From: Monoraphidium neglectum
Taxonomy: Eukaryota > Chlorophyta > Chlorophyceae > Sphaeropleales > Selenastraceae
NCBI RefSeq assembly: GCF_000611645.1
Contig: NW_014013584.1
Location: 34,590 to 54,169, forward strand
Direction of reading: 5' to 3'
DNA: 19,580 nucleotides
Position numbers and translations under genes: made by a program. Shown here in pieces: positions 1 to 10,676 of the stretch (the stretch's first letter is position 1; the number at the start of each line of letters is the position of its first letter). Under the pieces are notes generated by a model, which ran no database searches, had not been told where the DNA came from, and was given only the letters and a program-made list of their open reading frames with translations.

Positions 1-696
1 CCCCGCCGTGTGGCGCAGCGGCGGGAGCGTTTGTTGGCGGCCCGACGCATGCACCAACGCCCCGGGCGGGGTTGGGGGCGCCGCGCCGCCGCCGCTGCTG
101 ACGCTTGTGCCGCTCGTCACTTTGGAGCGCTGCGCATGCGGGTCCTGCATCAGCCAGGACAGACATGGCGCCTCGTGTGTGAGCATGAGCAAGGCATAAT
201 CACCATGCACGAAAGCATGCAGGTGGCTGCTGCAGCCGTCCATGACACCCCCAACATCTATCGCTCCGCCCACCCCCACAGGTGCTCACCGAAGGGACGT
301 GCTCAAAAAGCGCCGCCGTCGCGCTGGAGGCTACAGGGGAGTAGTTCGCCCCGATCCGACAAGAGGGAGAGTGGTACGAGGGGTCGCCTCGGTCTCCAAA
401 CGGCGCCGCGCGCGTGAAGAGCGCCCGGTCGTTGAGTACTGCCGGCAGCCGCCTGCGCTGCTCTCGAATCTGCGCGCCAGGTATCAGGCGGGAACCCACT
501 GAGCCGCTGACGATTTTGGACAGTCAAAGCTAGCAAGACAATGCCTCAGACGCATGCAGCATCGGCAAGAACTCGTAGCAGAAGCAGCGCCAGCAGCTCC
601 GCCAGCGGCGGCATCGACGGCAGCAGCGGCAGCTGCAGCTGCAGCTGTAGCAGCGGCAGTGACAGTGGTGATGATGGGGATAGCCGCCGCCGCCGC

Positions 697-718
697 AGCA
701 GCAGCAGCAGCAGCAGCG

Positions 719-783
<65 letters not shown>
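697..783. repeat. (AGC)n trinucleotide microsatellite
   Basis: Seven AGC units (697-717), one GAC interruption (718-720), then 21 uninterrupted AGC units (721-783). Flanks at about 555-695 are also CAG/CGG/CTG-rich imperfect repeats. Depending on frame it reads as poly-Ser, poly-Ala or poly-Gln forward and poly-Leu, poly-Ala or poly-Cys in reverse, so the long open frames over it are trivial consequences of the repeat. I see no splice context placing it in an exon. Confidence 0.95.
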
Positions 784-788
<5 letters not shown>

Positions 789-1552
789 GTACATTTTGGT
801 CACGCGCAGAGCCCTGAAGCAAAGCTCCGCCGTACCTGCTCCGCCATGCAGTGCTCCTGACTCCTGACAAAGCATGCTTCAAGCTTAGCGTCATGAGTCG
901 CGTGCTCCTCGCATTGGCCATCGCCCGCCTATCACGTGTTGTCAAGAGTTGCGAGGGGAGTGACAGTGACTTATCCAAATGCATCGGCGGCGCATCGCTG
1001 CGTGTAGTTGGCAATTGATCAGTCAAGCAATCAGAGGTGTTGCAGCTGTTATCCCTCCTGTGCAAGTATGGCTCTCACCCGCGGCGCGCTGCCTCTCAGG
1101 ACATCCTGCAGGCTCCACAGCAGAGGTGCGCCAAGCGGCAGGGCGCCCGCACCGAACGGGTCGCGGCTGGCCATACAGCAGCTTTTGACGAAAGAGGTCA
1201 GTTTTAATCAAAAGCCTGTCCTTTCGCCCTCATCACTGCAAAAGGCGCGACGATTACAGCTCCAAGATCATCGTATTATGCACTGTTAATTGAGAGCACT
1301 AGATTACTGCATCAATATCCACGCAACGACGTGCATGTGCGGTATCACACGTGCTTGCTGCTCGAGATCACTCACATCAAGGTTGACTTATGACTTATCT
1401 CGTCCGCTGCTCGTTTCGACATGCCGTACAAGTAATCAGTTCAACATCACTAGTATTGCCGCAGTATGGGTGCATTGGTACATACATCGAACATCGTACC
1501 ACCGCAATTTTTATGGTGCACTGCACCCCTTCAGCCTGTTTCCCGTAAGCAA

Positions 1553-2020
1553 ATTCCCTCGGCAATCCTCGGGAACTTTGGGCCCCGAGGGAAATTTGCG
1601 TTTCCCGAACACCGGGATTCCCCCGGCAATCCTCGGGGATTTCCGGGGACCTCTAGGGGGTCCCCGGGATTCCTCGGGGCCTCGGGAGGCGTTTGAGTTT
1701 GTTATTTCTGCATACATGTGATCAGTCACACCCGCAGGCAGCACACATAATTGCACAATTCAAGCAAAGCTGTATGGGAGTGGGCGCGGGTCAAACGGTG
1801 CTCTTTCAACAAGCTGCATCAGCTGGCCAGTCCACAAGCATGTATACACATATAATGTATTGCTAGACCTGTTATTGACCGCAAGGTGGCCAGGTCAGCT
1901 CGCCAGCCACGAAGGGTCCCCGAGGGGATGGGAAACGCGTGAAATGTTTCACAAAGTGCATGCTTCCCGAAGGACTCCCGAGGGATGAATTGCAAGTCCC
2001 CGAGGGATTCTACGGGAAAC
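1553..2020. repeat. GC-rich foldback-like repeat (two inverted clusters)
   Basis: The left cluster (1553-1693) carries repeated ATTCC/AATCC-TCGGGG units, including a direct repeat of ATTCCCYCGGCAATCCTCGG at about 1553 and 1617. The right cluster (about 1917-2020) carries the same motif in the opposite orientation, as TCCCCGAGGG followed by AT or GAT, at about 1917, 1976 and 1997, twice followed by a GGGAAAC word. Between them lie about 220 bp of AT-richer, non-repetitive sequence. The arrangement resembles a degenerate foldback/MITE-type element or an interspersed algal repeat. No transposase frame or clear target-site duplication was found. The outer limits are approximate. Confidence 0.6.
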
Positions 2021-2842
2021 AGGCTGCTTTGCCCCGACCAGCCGTCCTATCATCCAATTCAACACTGCAGGGGCGTCTCCTTGCTTGATGTGTGTATGAA
2101 GCGAGTATTTCAATCAGGGGCTTTAGCCTGCCGCTTGACCTGCACAGCTTACATCGATCCGAATTGCGGCACCTGCCCTCACCCAGCGGACAGGATGTGG
2201 TGGAAGCAAGCCAGTGCCACTCGATGAAAAGACTTGAATTTGAAATATGAAGACACAAAAAGGGTCATCTAGCGTGTTGGATTACAGAAAGATGGGGCGC
2301 GAATGGCCCGGACGACTGCGGTGCGTCCCGTTTGTCCAGGTAGGGCTCCCGAGATCATATCATGAACAACGCCTTGCCTGCTGCCGTGCGGCCCATTGTG
2401 CAGACCACCAACATAGTTGGCAGTGATGGATGGTTGCGAACGCACAATGGCTAGTTGCAGGGATTGGTAGGTCACCCCTGCCAGCAGACAGCCCCACAGG
2501 TGTCACTTGAGGGGAAGTCCGGTCGAATGCTTTGTGGCCAGGGGTGACTCATGCAGCGTGCTGTGCTGGTCGGTGCATCGAAATAATTTAGAGGATCTTT
2601 TTGCACATACATACGCTACTCGAACTCTCAGGTTTTATCGCGCTGTGGGCCTCGGCGTTGCGATCAGCATTGCCTTACGACGCGGTTAGATTTTAGGTTG
2701 TCCGGCGCGTGGCCAAGTAGTGTTGTTGGAAGGCGTGCAGGGAGATCCTTTCTCAAACATACTGCAGCTACCGTATCGACGCGCTTTGGGGAATTGCGCA
2801 ACTCGCCTCGCCGTGCAGCATACGCATCGACGTCCACCAGCC

Positions 2843-5800
2843 ATGCAGATGTACTCTTCGAACCTGCTACCGCGGCAACGGTGGCAGGCCGCCAATGGAA
2901 CTACAGCAGGCCGCAGGTATGTTGTGGAGAGATCCGCACGCGACCAAGCACGCCAGCAGAGGAGGCACTCACACCCGCTGTACTGCATTCCATCAGCCGC
3001 CGCATGCCCACCACAGCCCTGACCGCGCCTGCCTCGCAACCCCCAGGCTTGCCCGTCCTGCTGCATGCAGCAGCAAGCGTGGCCCGCAGCGGCGTGGCCC
3101 CCAAGTCAAGGCATCGGCCGGGACCGCGGCGCCGCCCGACCGCGCGCCCCCGCCCCCTCAAATGCCCGGCGCCCTGCCGATCGTGGTCAGTCAGCGTCCT
3201 GGCCCCGCTGGCAGGCGCGCTTTGCCAAGCTTGTGACCGTCAGGCCGATTGATAGCCTCCATCAACCATGCCATGTCAAGCTGGACTCATCCCAAGCACA
3301 ATGTCCACCGCCACATGCGGCTCTGCGCCAAGCAAACTCAAGCGTCACTGCCGTTACTGCACTCCCCCCTGTCATCGACCGTGACTCACCCCCAAAAGGG
3401 CCACCTCTTCAGCCTGACCAGCAACACCACCACCGCCTTCCGCAACCTGGAGCAAGCCATGCGCGCCGCCGACGCCCGCATGATGGGCGTCAGCGTCCTC
3501 GGCCGCCGTGAAACGGTCATCCTGCGCCACCCGGACGACTGCGCGGCCGTGTCGCGCGACCAGGAGACTTATGGCAAGGCCAACACGGGGTGGCGCCACC
3601 TGGAGAGGTGGCTGGGCCGGGGGCTGGTGGCAGAGTCTGACGTGGCGCACCATGCGGCGGTCAAGGAGGTGCTGCTGCCGGCGTTCAAGGCGGCGTCCGT
3701 CAAAGGGTTCGTCCCGCTGTTCGCCGAGGTGCGGCAAGTCAAGGGGGCGGCCCGTCTCCAGCCGCAAGGGCCCGCGGGCGGCGTCTGGCGCCCGTCTGGC
3801 GCGGGTGCACGTGCGGGGGCCCGCGGTCGCAATGCAGCTTTGACGCTGTGGCCGCAGAGGCCGAGCAGGGTGTGTGTCCTGTCGAAAGCAGGCGCCGAGG
3901 CGGCGCCCCTTGGAGCAACTGCCTTGAGGGACGGCAGACCCGAGCCTGGTACAGGAAATTTGGGTGGCTGCAAATATCCCATCAAATTGCCGATGTCAAA
4001 CAGGTGGGAGAAGAGCTTGCAGACCTGATAGAGGGGGCGGCTGCCAAGGACCCTTCAAAGGCATACGACGTCCGCAACGCCTGCCGCCGCGCGACCCTGG
4101 ACGTGATCGGCAAGGCCGCCTTCGGCTTCAACTTCGGGGCGCTCGGGTACGCGGCCGCGCGGCTGCGGGAGGGCCGCGGCGTGGAGGAGGGCGGTGGCGG
4201 TGCCGCCGCCGGCAGCGCGGGGGCGGTGACTGACGCGCAGATTGGTAGGTCCTGGAATCGCTTCTGGGTCAGCGCAGCCGCTTTTCTTGGCGCAGGGCAT
4301 GCACGCTGGCGCTCCCACGGCTCTTGGCTGCAGCCCTTGCTGGCAACTCGGTCTGTTTATGTGCACTGCCAGCCAACCGACTGCGCCCCTTCCGGCCGCG
4401 TAGCTCCAGCCCCGCTGGCACGGCCATCGCGCTCACAGAGCAGTGTGCCTCACTCGGCCCGAATGTTTTGGGATCGCCCCAAAACCACTTCATGACAGGC
4501 GACGCGGATTGTGACGTCATCGGCATCTTTGACGCCGTCCTCTTCCCCGCCATGATCCTGCTGTTTGAGCTGCCGTTCCCTCAGTTCATGATCCCCGGCA
4601 TTGATGGTTACTTCAAGGGGATCGAGAAGCTAGACGCTGTGATCGCCAAGATCATCGCCGTGAGTGATCTGACTTGAAGCGCAGATCTGAGCACAAACCA
4701 TGGCTCTCTGACGGCGCGTGCCGCGCGCCTGCCAACCACTGGTTATGGCCTTTCCCAGGCGTGCGACGCCCTGCCAATCATTACCCATTTAGACCCACTG
4801 CAAGCGGCTCGGGGAGCTGCGTCGGCGCAATTCTATACCCATCAATTGCACCTCTTGATTGACTCTCGTGCACCCCGCAGGCCAAGCGCGTGGGCGGTCC
4901 AGCTGCCCTGGAGGGCGGCGACATCCTGTCTTTCATGCTCAAGGCCCAGGCAGCTGGCAATGACGTCATCACCGACAAGCAGATCAGGGACGAGCTGCAG
5001 GTCTTCACCTTGGCTGGCAGTGGTGAGCGGCGCAAGTGTCATGCTTATTGCGGAGCGACTTGGTGCAAGTTGTACAACATCCACTGCAGAAGCGCTGGCG
5101 CAGGAGAGCGCTCATGCATCTTCCCACTCACGTGCATGTGTGGCAAGACAAAATACAAATGTGCCTGCCTTACGGCCCCAATTGTGATCCCGCTCTCCTC
5201 GGGCAGATACAACCGCAGCTACCCTATCCTTTGCGCTGTACGAGCTGAGTCGCCACCCGGAAGTCCAAGAGGCGTGCGCCGCCGAGGCAGCCGCCCTGCT
5301 TGGTGACGGCCCGTCCCGCGGCGCGTCTTCGGCGGCGCTGCAGTCTCAGATGCCGATGCTGACAGCTGTCATCAACGAGACGCTGCGGCTGTACCCAGCC
5401 GCCACCGAGGTGCGCGCAGACTGCATCGCCGGCCAGCATCAGCTTCCCCTGTGACATAGTGCCACTGCCGCGTGATTGGTTGTGATAGGCTTTCCATATT
5501 TGCAGATGCTGTCTGCCTGTCTTGGCCGTCCATATCGACTAGGGACACGCAGTCTGAGGCTGCTAATGGGAGGCATGGCGCCCTGGCCGTTGGACGCCTG
5601 TCTTGCAGTCCTGCTCGGCCTGGACGTAGTGAGCCTGCCTCCTTCACCAGCCTCAGCCCCCCCGCCACGCACGCACACACACACACACACGCACGCACAC
5701 ACACATACACACACACGCACAAACACAAACACAAACACAAACACACACACACACATGTATGCATAAGCTCTCGCACGCTGCTGCACGACCGCCCCTCACG

Positions 5801-6407
5801 CTCGCCTCCCTGCACGCCGCCCGCAGTACGTGCGCTGCACCACGAAAGACGTGGTCCTGGGCGGCTACGCCATAAAGGCCGGCAGCTTCGTGCTACCCAG
5901 CCCCTACAGCACGCAGCGCCACCCCGACTACTGGCCGCGCCCGGACGAATGGCTGCCCGAGCGATGGCTGCCGCAAAACGCGAAGGAGCTGGCGCCGCAC
6001 GCCGACAAGGCGTGGTGCGTGCGCGCCGTCTGCCGCGGGCGCCGGCTGACGCAGCTGCCTGCCCTGTGCTCGCGCCCAAGCGCGACCGCTCGCGCCAAGC
6101 TGCCTCGCGTAATCCCCCCAACTGCCCCCGCACGGGGTCCGCTCGGCGGCCCACGAGACGCAACCGTGTGGCGGAACGAACACCTGCTGCCCTGATCACC
6201 CTCACCCGCAGGTTCCCGTTCGCCCAGGGCCCCAGGGCCTGCATCGGTCGCTACTTCTCAGTCCTAGAGCTGCAGACCATCCTGGCGGTCTTGCTGCGGC
6301 GGCTGCGGTTCGGGCGCGTGGAGGGGTACGACGCGGTGACCTGCGAGAACTTCACGCTGTCCACAGTGGACGGCGCGTTGGTGCTGCCCGCCACGCGGGC
6401 GCGGTAG
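2843..6407 (+). CDS. Cytochrome P450 mono-oxygenase, putative plastid-targeted (9 exons)
   Basis: Exons: 2843-2916, 3047-3185, 3399-3728, 4004-4244, 4499-4659, 4881-5022, 5207-5409, 5827-6014, 6212-6407 (stop TAG). All introns are GT-AG and phase-consistent, giving 557 residues, near the usual P450 length plus a leader. The start is the first ATG after an in-frame stop at 2687. Residues 1 to about 48 are Arg/Ser/Ala-rich, almost free of acid, and contain VKASA, like an algal chloroplast transit peptide. A Pro-rich hinge and PGALPIVGHLF (61-75) follow. The I-helix AGSDTT (360-365), ExxR (Glu420, Arg423), PERW (474-477) and heme loop FAQGPRACIG (496-505, Cys503 as thiolate ligand) are all intact. 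The C-helix WxxxR is HAAVK (156-160), which is unusual. A Gly/Ala/Glu-rich insertion follows the FGFNFGAL segment. Known for the family: heme-dependent oxidation of lipophilic substrates using electrons from a reductase or ferredoxin. Substrate and CYP family number cannot be assigned here. The two 5' exons are less certain than the rest; ATG 2895 or 3273 are fallback starts. Confidence 0.92.
5667..5756. repeat. (CA)n / (ACAAAC)n microsatellite in P450 intron 7
   Basis: Imperfect CA repeat with ACGC and ACAAAC variants, ending about 70 bp before the acceptor of exon 8. It creates Thr/His-rich frames forward and Val/Cys-rich frames in reverse, neither of which is a protein. Confidence 0.95.
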
Positions 6408-8326
6408 CGCCGCCGGGGCCGCGGCGCGGCGCCGTGGCGCCGCGTGTGGTTGCACGGCAGAGCCAGGACATGGAAACTTGTTGAGACTGGGATGCCTGAA
6501 GGAAATGTATCGCGGAGGAGCCCAGCGTCTTTGCAGGATTTCTTGTGCTTGTCGTGAGGGGGGAGTCTCTCAAAGTTGCAGCGCGCCTTGCCAAGGCGGC
6601 CCTGTGGCAGTGGCCGTGCAGCAGTGCAGACTCACATGACAGGCCGGTGTTTGCGGCAGTCGGCCGGCGGCAGCGCATGATCCTCGGCGTGTGCTGCCTG
6701 TCAGGGCCAGGGTGTTAAGAGGCTGCAATTACCTACTGGGTGGCCCAGCGCCCCTTGCGCACCGACGCCCGTTGTGCCCTACAATAGCGCAAAGGGATAC
6801 CGCAACTAGTTGCGTTGAGTTTTTTCAAAAGTCACCAGACTCTCTGCTCATGGGTTGTTCCAGCTGCACCACCTCGCTCTCGCTTCTGGTGGGTCTGGCG
6901 GGGCGCCCACCACGCACACCGCAAGCCCCAGGATTAGGGTGCTGCTCCGTGTCACTTCGCCCGAAGAGACTCAGCATGTGTGGGTTATTGGAATGCAGCC
7001 TCGGGCACCAGATTAGTGCACGCCACACTCTGGGGCCCTGAAAGCTGGTGCAGGCGGCTTGCAAGAGTGTAGCTTCTTGAGGTGGGAAGTGGCGGGTGCC
7101 AGGAGCATCACAGCGACTTGTTCAGAGCTGGCGAGGGATGAACATGTGTAGTGTTACATCGAAGAACTTGTTGAAATACTCTACAAAATGCAGGGACCAA
7201 CGCTGCTCTAAGCAGGGTTCTCCAGATGCATGGGCGGTGTGAAGGGTCAAGACGGAGGATTTGGGCAAATCCGCATGCAAGCAGTGACTTGGGTCAATGG
7301 GGCCAGGACCGCCGCATGCATGCGTGGGGCAGGTGCGGTGATGGTTGTCTGCAAGTAATGTATAGATGTTGTGTGGGCTTGTTGTGGTGGCGGTTTGAGC
7401 GTGTGGTTGGGAGCAAGTTGGTGGCGGGGTGCATAGGAGGTCCTCGCACTGAAATGGCCCCTGTGGGACATCCAGGTGGCGGGGTGATGGCGGGCGAAGT
7501 GATCGGTGTAAAACTTGCAGTGAGTTGTACATGTATAAATGCAACTCTTACCTGGCATGTCGCCTGCCCTCGGCACTGTGAAGCCGCCGAGCCCTTGCGA
7601 CAAATGCGCGCCAGCAGTGCAGGTGGGAACGACGAGCAAAACCCGAGTCTGGGGCGGGTGGCGGCAGGTAACGTGTAAGAGGAGGGGTGCGGCCATGGAT
7701 GTACCGGGCACCTGAAGCACGGCGGGTGAGCCGCAGCTCGCAGCCCCCTGACTGGTACGCACGGCGGGGCGAGAGAAGGACGACCAGTTGGAGGAAGGCT
7801 GCGAGGTGCAGGCGGCGCGGTTTCCCCTGCCGAGTTCCCTTGCTGCTCCTGCAGCAGGCGATTGATAGAAAATGTTATGATTCTCCGCATGCCATGCCTG
7901 TCGTCCATCTGCAGGCCTCTGCCTGATCCATTTTGCATCCGGAACTTGTGCAGATGACTAACATGTGGCGCCAGGACGGCGCGAAATCCTGAGGCCAGAG
8001 TTACGGGGCGCATGGCGAGGGCGGGGATAGGGCAATCGCTCCGCCGAAAATGTGTTTGCGATGAAATTTTAGACACGCACACAGCATTTCTAACAGCTAC
8101 ACCAGTTCCGCCCGCGTCTTCCCCCCATTCTTCACTTGCACTCTCTCGTTCCGCCCGGTGTCAAGGACCCGCCCGACATCCTGATAGATCGAAAGTAACA
8201 AGACTGGCTCTGCGGGTGCTTATACCCACCAGGCGTATCGTATCGTTGTCACTGTCGAGGCCACATCACGCACGGCGTGTTCCGACTCGCACTAAACGGG
8301 GTCCGACACTGTCATAAAGCCAGCTA
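6408..8326. other. Intergenic spacer: P450 3' region and kinase upstream region
   Basis: No exon with a recognisable domain was found on either strand. The longest open frame (262 codons, reverse, 7294-8082) is Pro/His/Arg-rich and matches no family I know. The chlorophyte polyadenylation word TGTAA occurs at 7507-7511 and 7674-7678, more than 1 kb after the P450 stop; either could mark the P450 3' end, but this is weak evidence. About 8040-8326 is pyrimidine-richer and probably holds the kinase promoter and 5' UTR. I can name no specific promoter element. Confidence 0.55.
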
Positions 8327-10622
8327 ATGGGGACCTGTCTATCGACACCCGCCACTGCGGCCCCGGCGGCAACACTGTCAGGGCAGGCAGGCCATGCAGC
8401 CTCCAAGGGGCTGACCGCAGACGGCAAATCTGGCCTGTGGCAGCCCGGGCCTCTTGCCACCTATAGCAGCAGCAGCGGCATGTCACGTGATAGCAACTGT
8501 AGTGAGGATGCCCGCGCCGCGGTGCAGCAGCAGGGCAGCAATAAGGACGGACAGCTCGAGGCGGCGGCAGCGGTGCAGCAGCAGCAGCAGCAGCAGCAGG
8601 TGGCGGGCCAGGCGGCGGCGCGCGCGCTCGACCTCCTAAAACGGGTGCGGATCTGGCGCTGACTCGCATTACTGGCGTGCTACATGCGACGCTGTGTGTT
8701 TTGCAGGGCGAAACAGCGGCTTGCGGCCAGGGATTTGGTGATCTGACGCGACAGTCCTGTTTTGGAGCCTGCAGCAAATGCAAGTTCGCGCCCGTGTTCA
8801 CCCCCGCGCGCGGCCGCCCCCCGCCGGCCGCGCCCGCGCCGTTCCGCCCCACATGCGCCCAGATGGGCCCCCAGACCCCATCCAGCCCCTGCCGCGGCAA
8901 GCCCAGCCGCCTGGCCGCCCGCCTCAGCGATTTGCCAATCTTGCCAGCGCAGACGGGCGCACGTATCCAACCACCCCAACCGCGCGCGCGCGCGCGTTTG
9001 ACCGCGGCAACCCCGCCCTGCGACGCAGGTGCACGAGCTGCAGCAGCAGCTGGCGCTGGTCAGCGGCGGGCCCCTGTTGGGCCTGCCAAACGCGGCAGAC
9101 CTCATCTGCGACCAGATGGGCGCCGACCTTGTTGCGTGAGTGGTCCACGGCGGCCCAGCCTTTGGGCTAGGCGCTTGGAGCAGTAGAGATGCACGACCGC
9201 GTCCGTGCATTCGATGCCCGTGGCGCGTCCGGCATGAATTTATTACTACTTGAGTGCATGCCTTGCACCAATCCCCAAAGTCAGCGTTGCTCTGTGATCA
9301 CTGTGTGTGATGCACCTTGAATACCCCCATCCCGCCAACACTTGTGGACCGCAGCCTGTGGGTGGTGAGCAGCGACGACCCCACCTGCTCGGTGCTGCTG
9401 GCGACCAGCGGCGACGACGCCGCGGCCGAGCTCGAGCGGCGTGTCACGCACCGCCCCGGCGGCGGGCCTGTAGGGCAGCGCGGCGCGGTGCTGGGCTGCG
9501 GGTGCGATCTGGTGCTCGCCGATGCCGCGTCCCCCCAGGTGCGGCCCGCCTCCCCGGCCTCCTGGCCCTTGCCGCACGCCCGTCCAGCCATAAGCGCGGC
9601 CGCCTCGGCTTTGCTGCAATGTCAACCATCCACCGACGCCGGCGCTGCTGGCGCGGCCTGATCAAAATTGCCCCGTTCCCGCGCACTCGCACCACCTGAT
9701 CCGTGCACCCCTCCACCTTCCCGCCCTCCCCTGCACCCAGGAGGTCCCCCGCGACGTCGCGGCGCTGAGTCAGCGCTCCGGCCTCCGCAGCTTCGCCCAG
9801 GTCCCCATCGGCCCGCCGTCCGCCCCGCTTGGCTGCCTCTTGATCGCGAAGGCGGCGCCCGGCGGCTTCGTGGCGGGCGGGGAGTGGGAGGTCTGGGCGC
9901 ACGCGGCGTCGATGGGGCTGCTGCAGCATGTGAGGGACGCGCAGGTTCAGCAAATCGTCAACCTCCTCCGCGCCATGCACGGCCACGACAGCCCGACGGC
10001 CCTCATCGGCGTGCTTCTCAGGGTGCGCCGCGCCGCGCCGCGCCGCCGTTGAAATTTGCTCGTGTTGGTGCTGTGTGTATTGGTCCGTCGCGGCCGCTCA
10101 GACCTGATCACCATGATGCGTCTAAAGAACAACCCGCCGCGGCCGCCGTGCCCGTGCCACTTGATGGGATCAGGGCGCCGCCCGCTACATACAGAAGGCC
10201 ACCGGGGTGCGCCTGGCGGTGCGCCTCGCGCTGCTGCAAAAGTCGGGCGCCGACGCGCTGCTTTTCGAGCTGCCGCGCGCCGATTCGCTGACAGGCGCCG
10301 CCCCCGGTGCGAGCGCGGGCGCCGGCGGCGGCAGCGTGGGCGGGCGGGTGACCGTCAGCCAGATCGGCCTCGCGGGGACGCTGCTCGCGTCTGCAATCGT
10401 CGAGCGCAAGGCGCGGTTCGTCAAGGACTGCAGCAGATACATGCAGGTGCGCCGCCAGCCGGCCTGGCCCGGCTCGCACCCGCGCGGGCCCTGCTCTGCG
10501 GGTTGAGCTTTTCAATGCAGAGGCATCGGCTGCGAGGCTTATGCGCTTGCTTGGCATTGCAAACTTACCAAACTGCACACTTCAGATGCGCACGCACAAA
10601 CACACGCACGCACACGCACGCA

Positions 10623-10676
<54 letters not shown>

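Larger units (their letters stand above)
1..2842. other. Gene-poor 5' flank upstream of the P450 gene
   Basis: No protein-coding exon could be supported here. All six frames give short Arg/Ala/Pro/Ser-rich or homopolymeric translations without a recognisable domain or a chain of phase-matched exons. The stretch holds the (AGC)n microsatellite and the foldback-like repeat listed separately. Composition changes along it: 1-1150 is very GC-rich, while about 1200-1550 and 2230-2660 are more AT-rich, as expected of intergenic or promoter DNA. The first bases (1-200) are open in two forward frames and could be the tail of an upstream gene, but nothing confirms it. The P450 promoter should lie in the last few hundred bases; I see no convincing TATA box. 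Confidence 0.6.

Noticed and set aside
484..1065. Reverse open frame with a poly-Ala tract and forward poly-Ser/poly-Ala frames
   Set aside because: These are created by the (AGC)n repeat and its flanks; no independent evidence of coding.
2698..3252. Open frame containing PPGLPVL, at first sight a P450 proline-rich entry motif
   Set aside because: No GT donor follows that motif in the right place. A different frame over 3047-3185 ends in PGALPIV at a GT donor that joins GHLF in phase and gives a better leader.
3249..3398. Extension of P450 exon 3 upstream to ATG 3273 as the start
   Set aside because: It gives a leader without the proline-rich entry motif. An acceptor AAAAG at 3398 joins the upstream exon in phase, so this part is probably intron. 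It is kept as a fallback start.
5372..6244. Reverse-strand open frame of 290 codons
   Set aside because: It lies antisense to P450 exons 7 and 8 and across the CA repeat; its Cys/Val run is translated microsatellite. The forward frame has real P450 signatures.
7294..8082. Reverse-strand open frame of 262 codons in the intergenic spacer
   Set aside because: Pro/His/Arg/Ser-rich, no motif recognised, overlapping frames on both strands are equally open, and no splice-linked partner exons are seen.
8645..9028. A possible extra kinase exon after the GCAG acceptor at about 8706
   Set aside because: Exon 1 joins exon 2 directly in phase 0 and gives a continuous helix (DLLKR|VHELQQQL). The intervening frames are Pro/Arg/Ala-rich and not conserved-looking.
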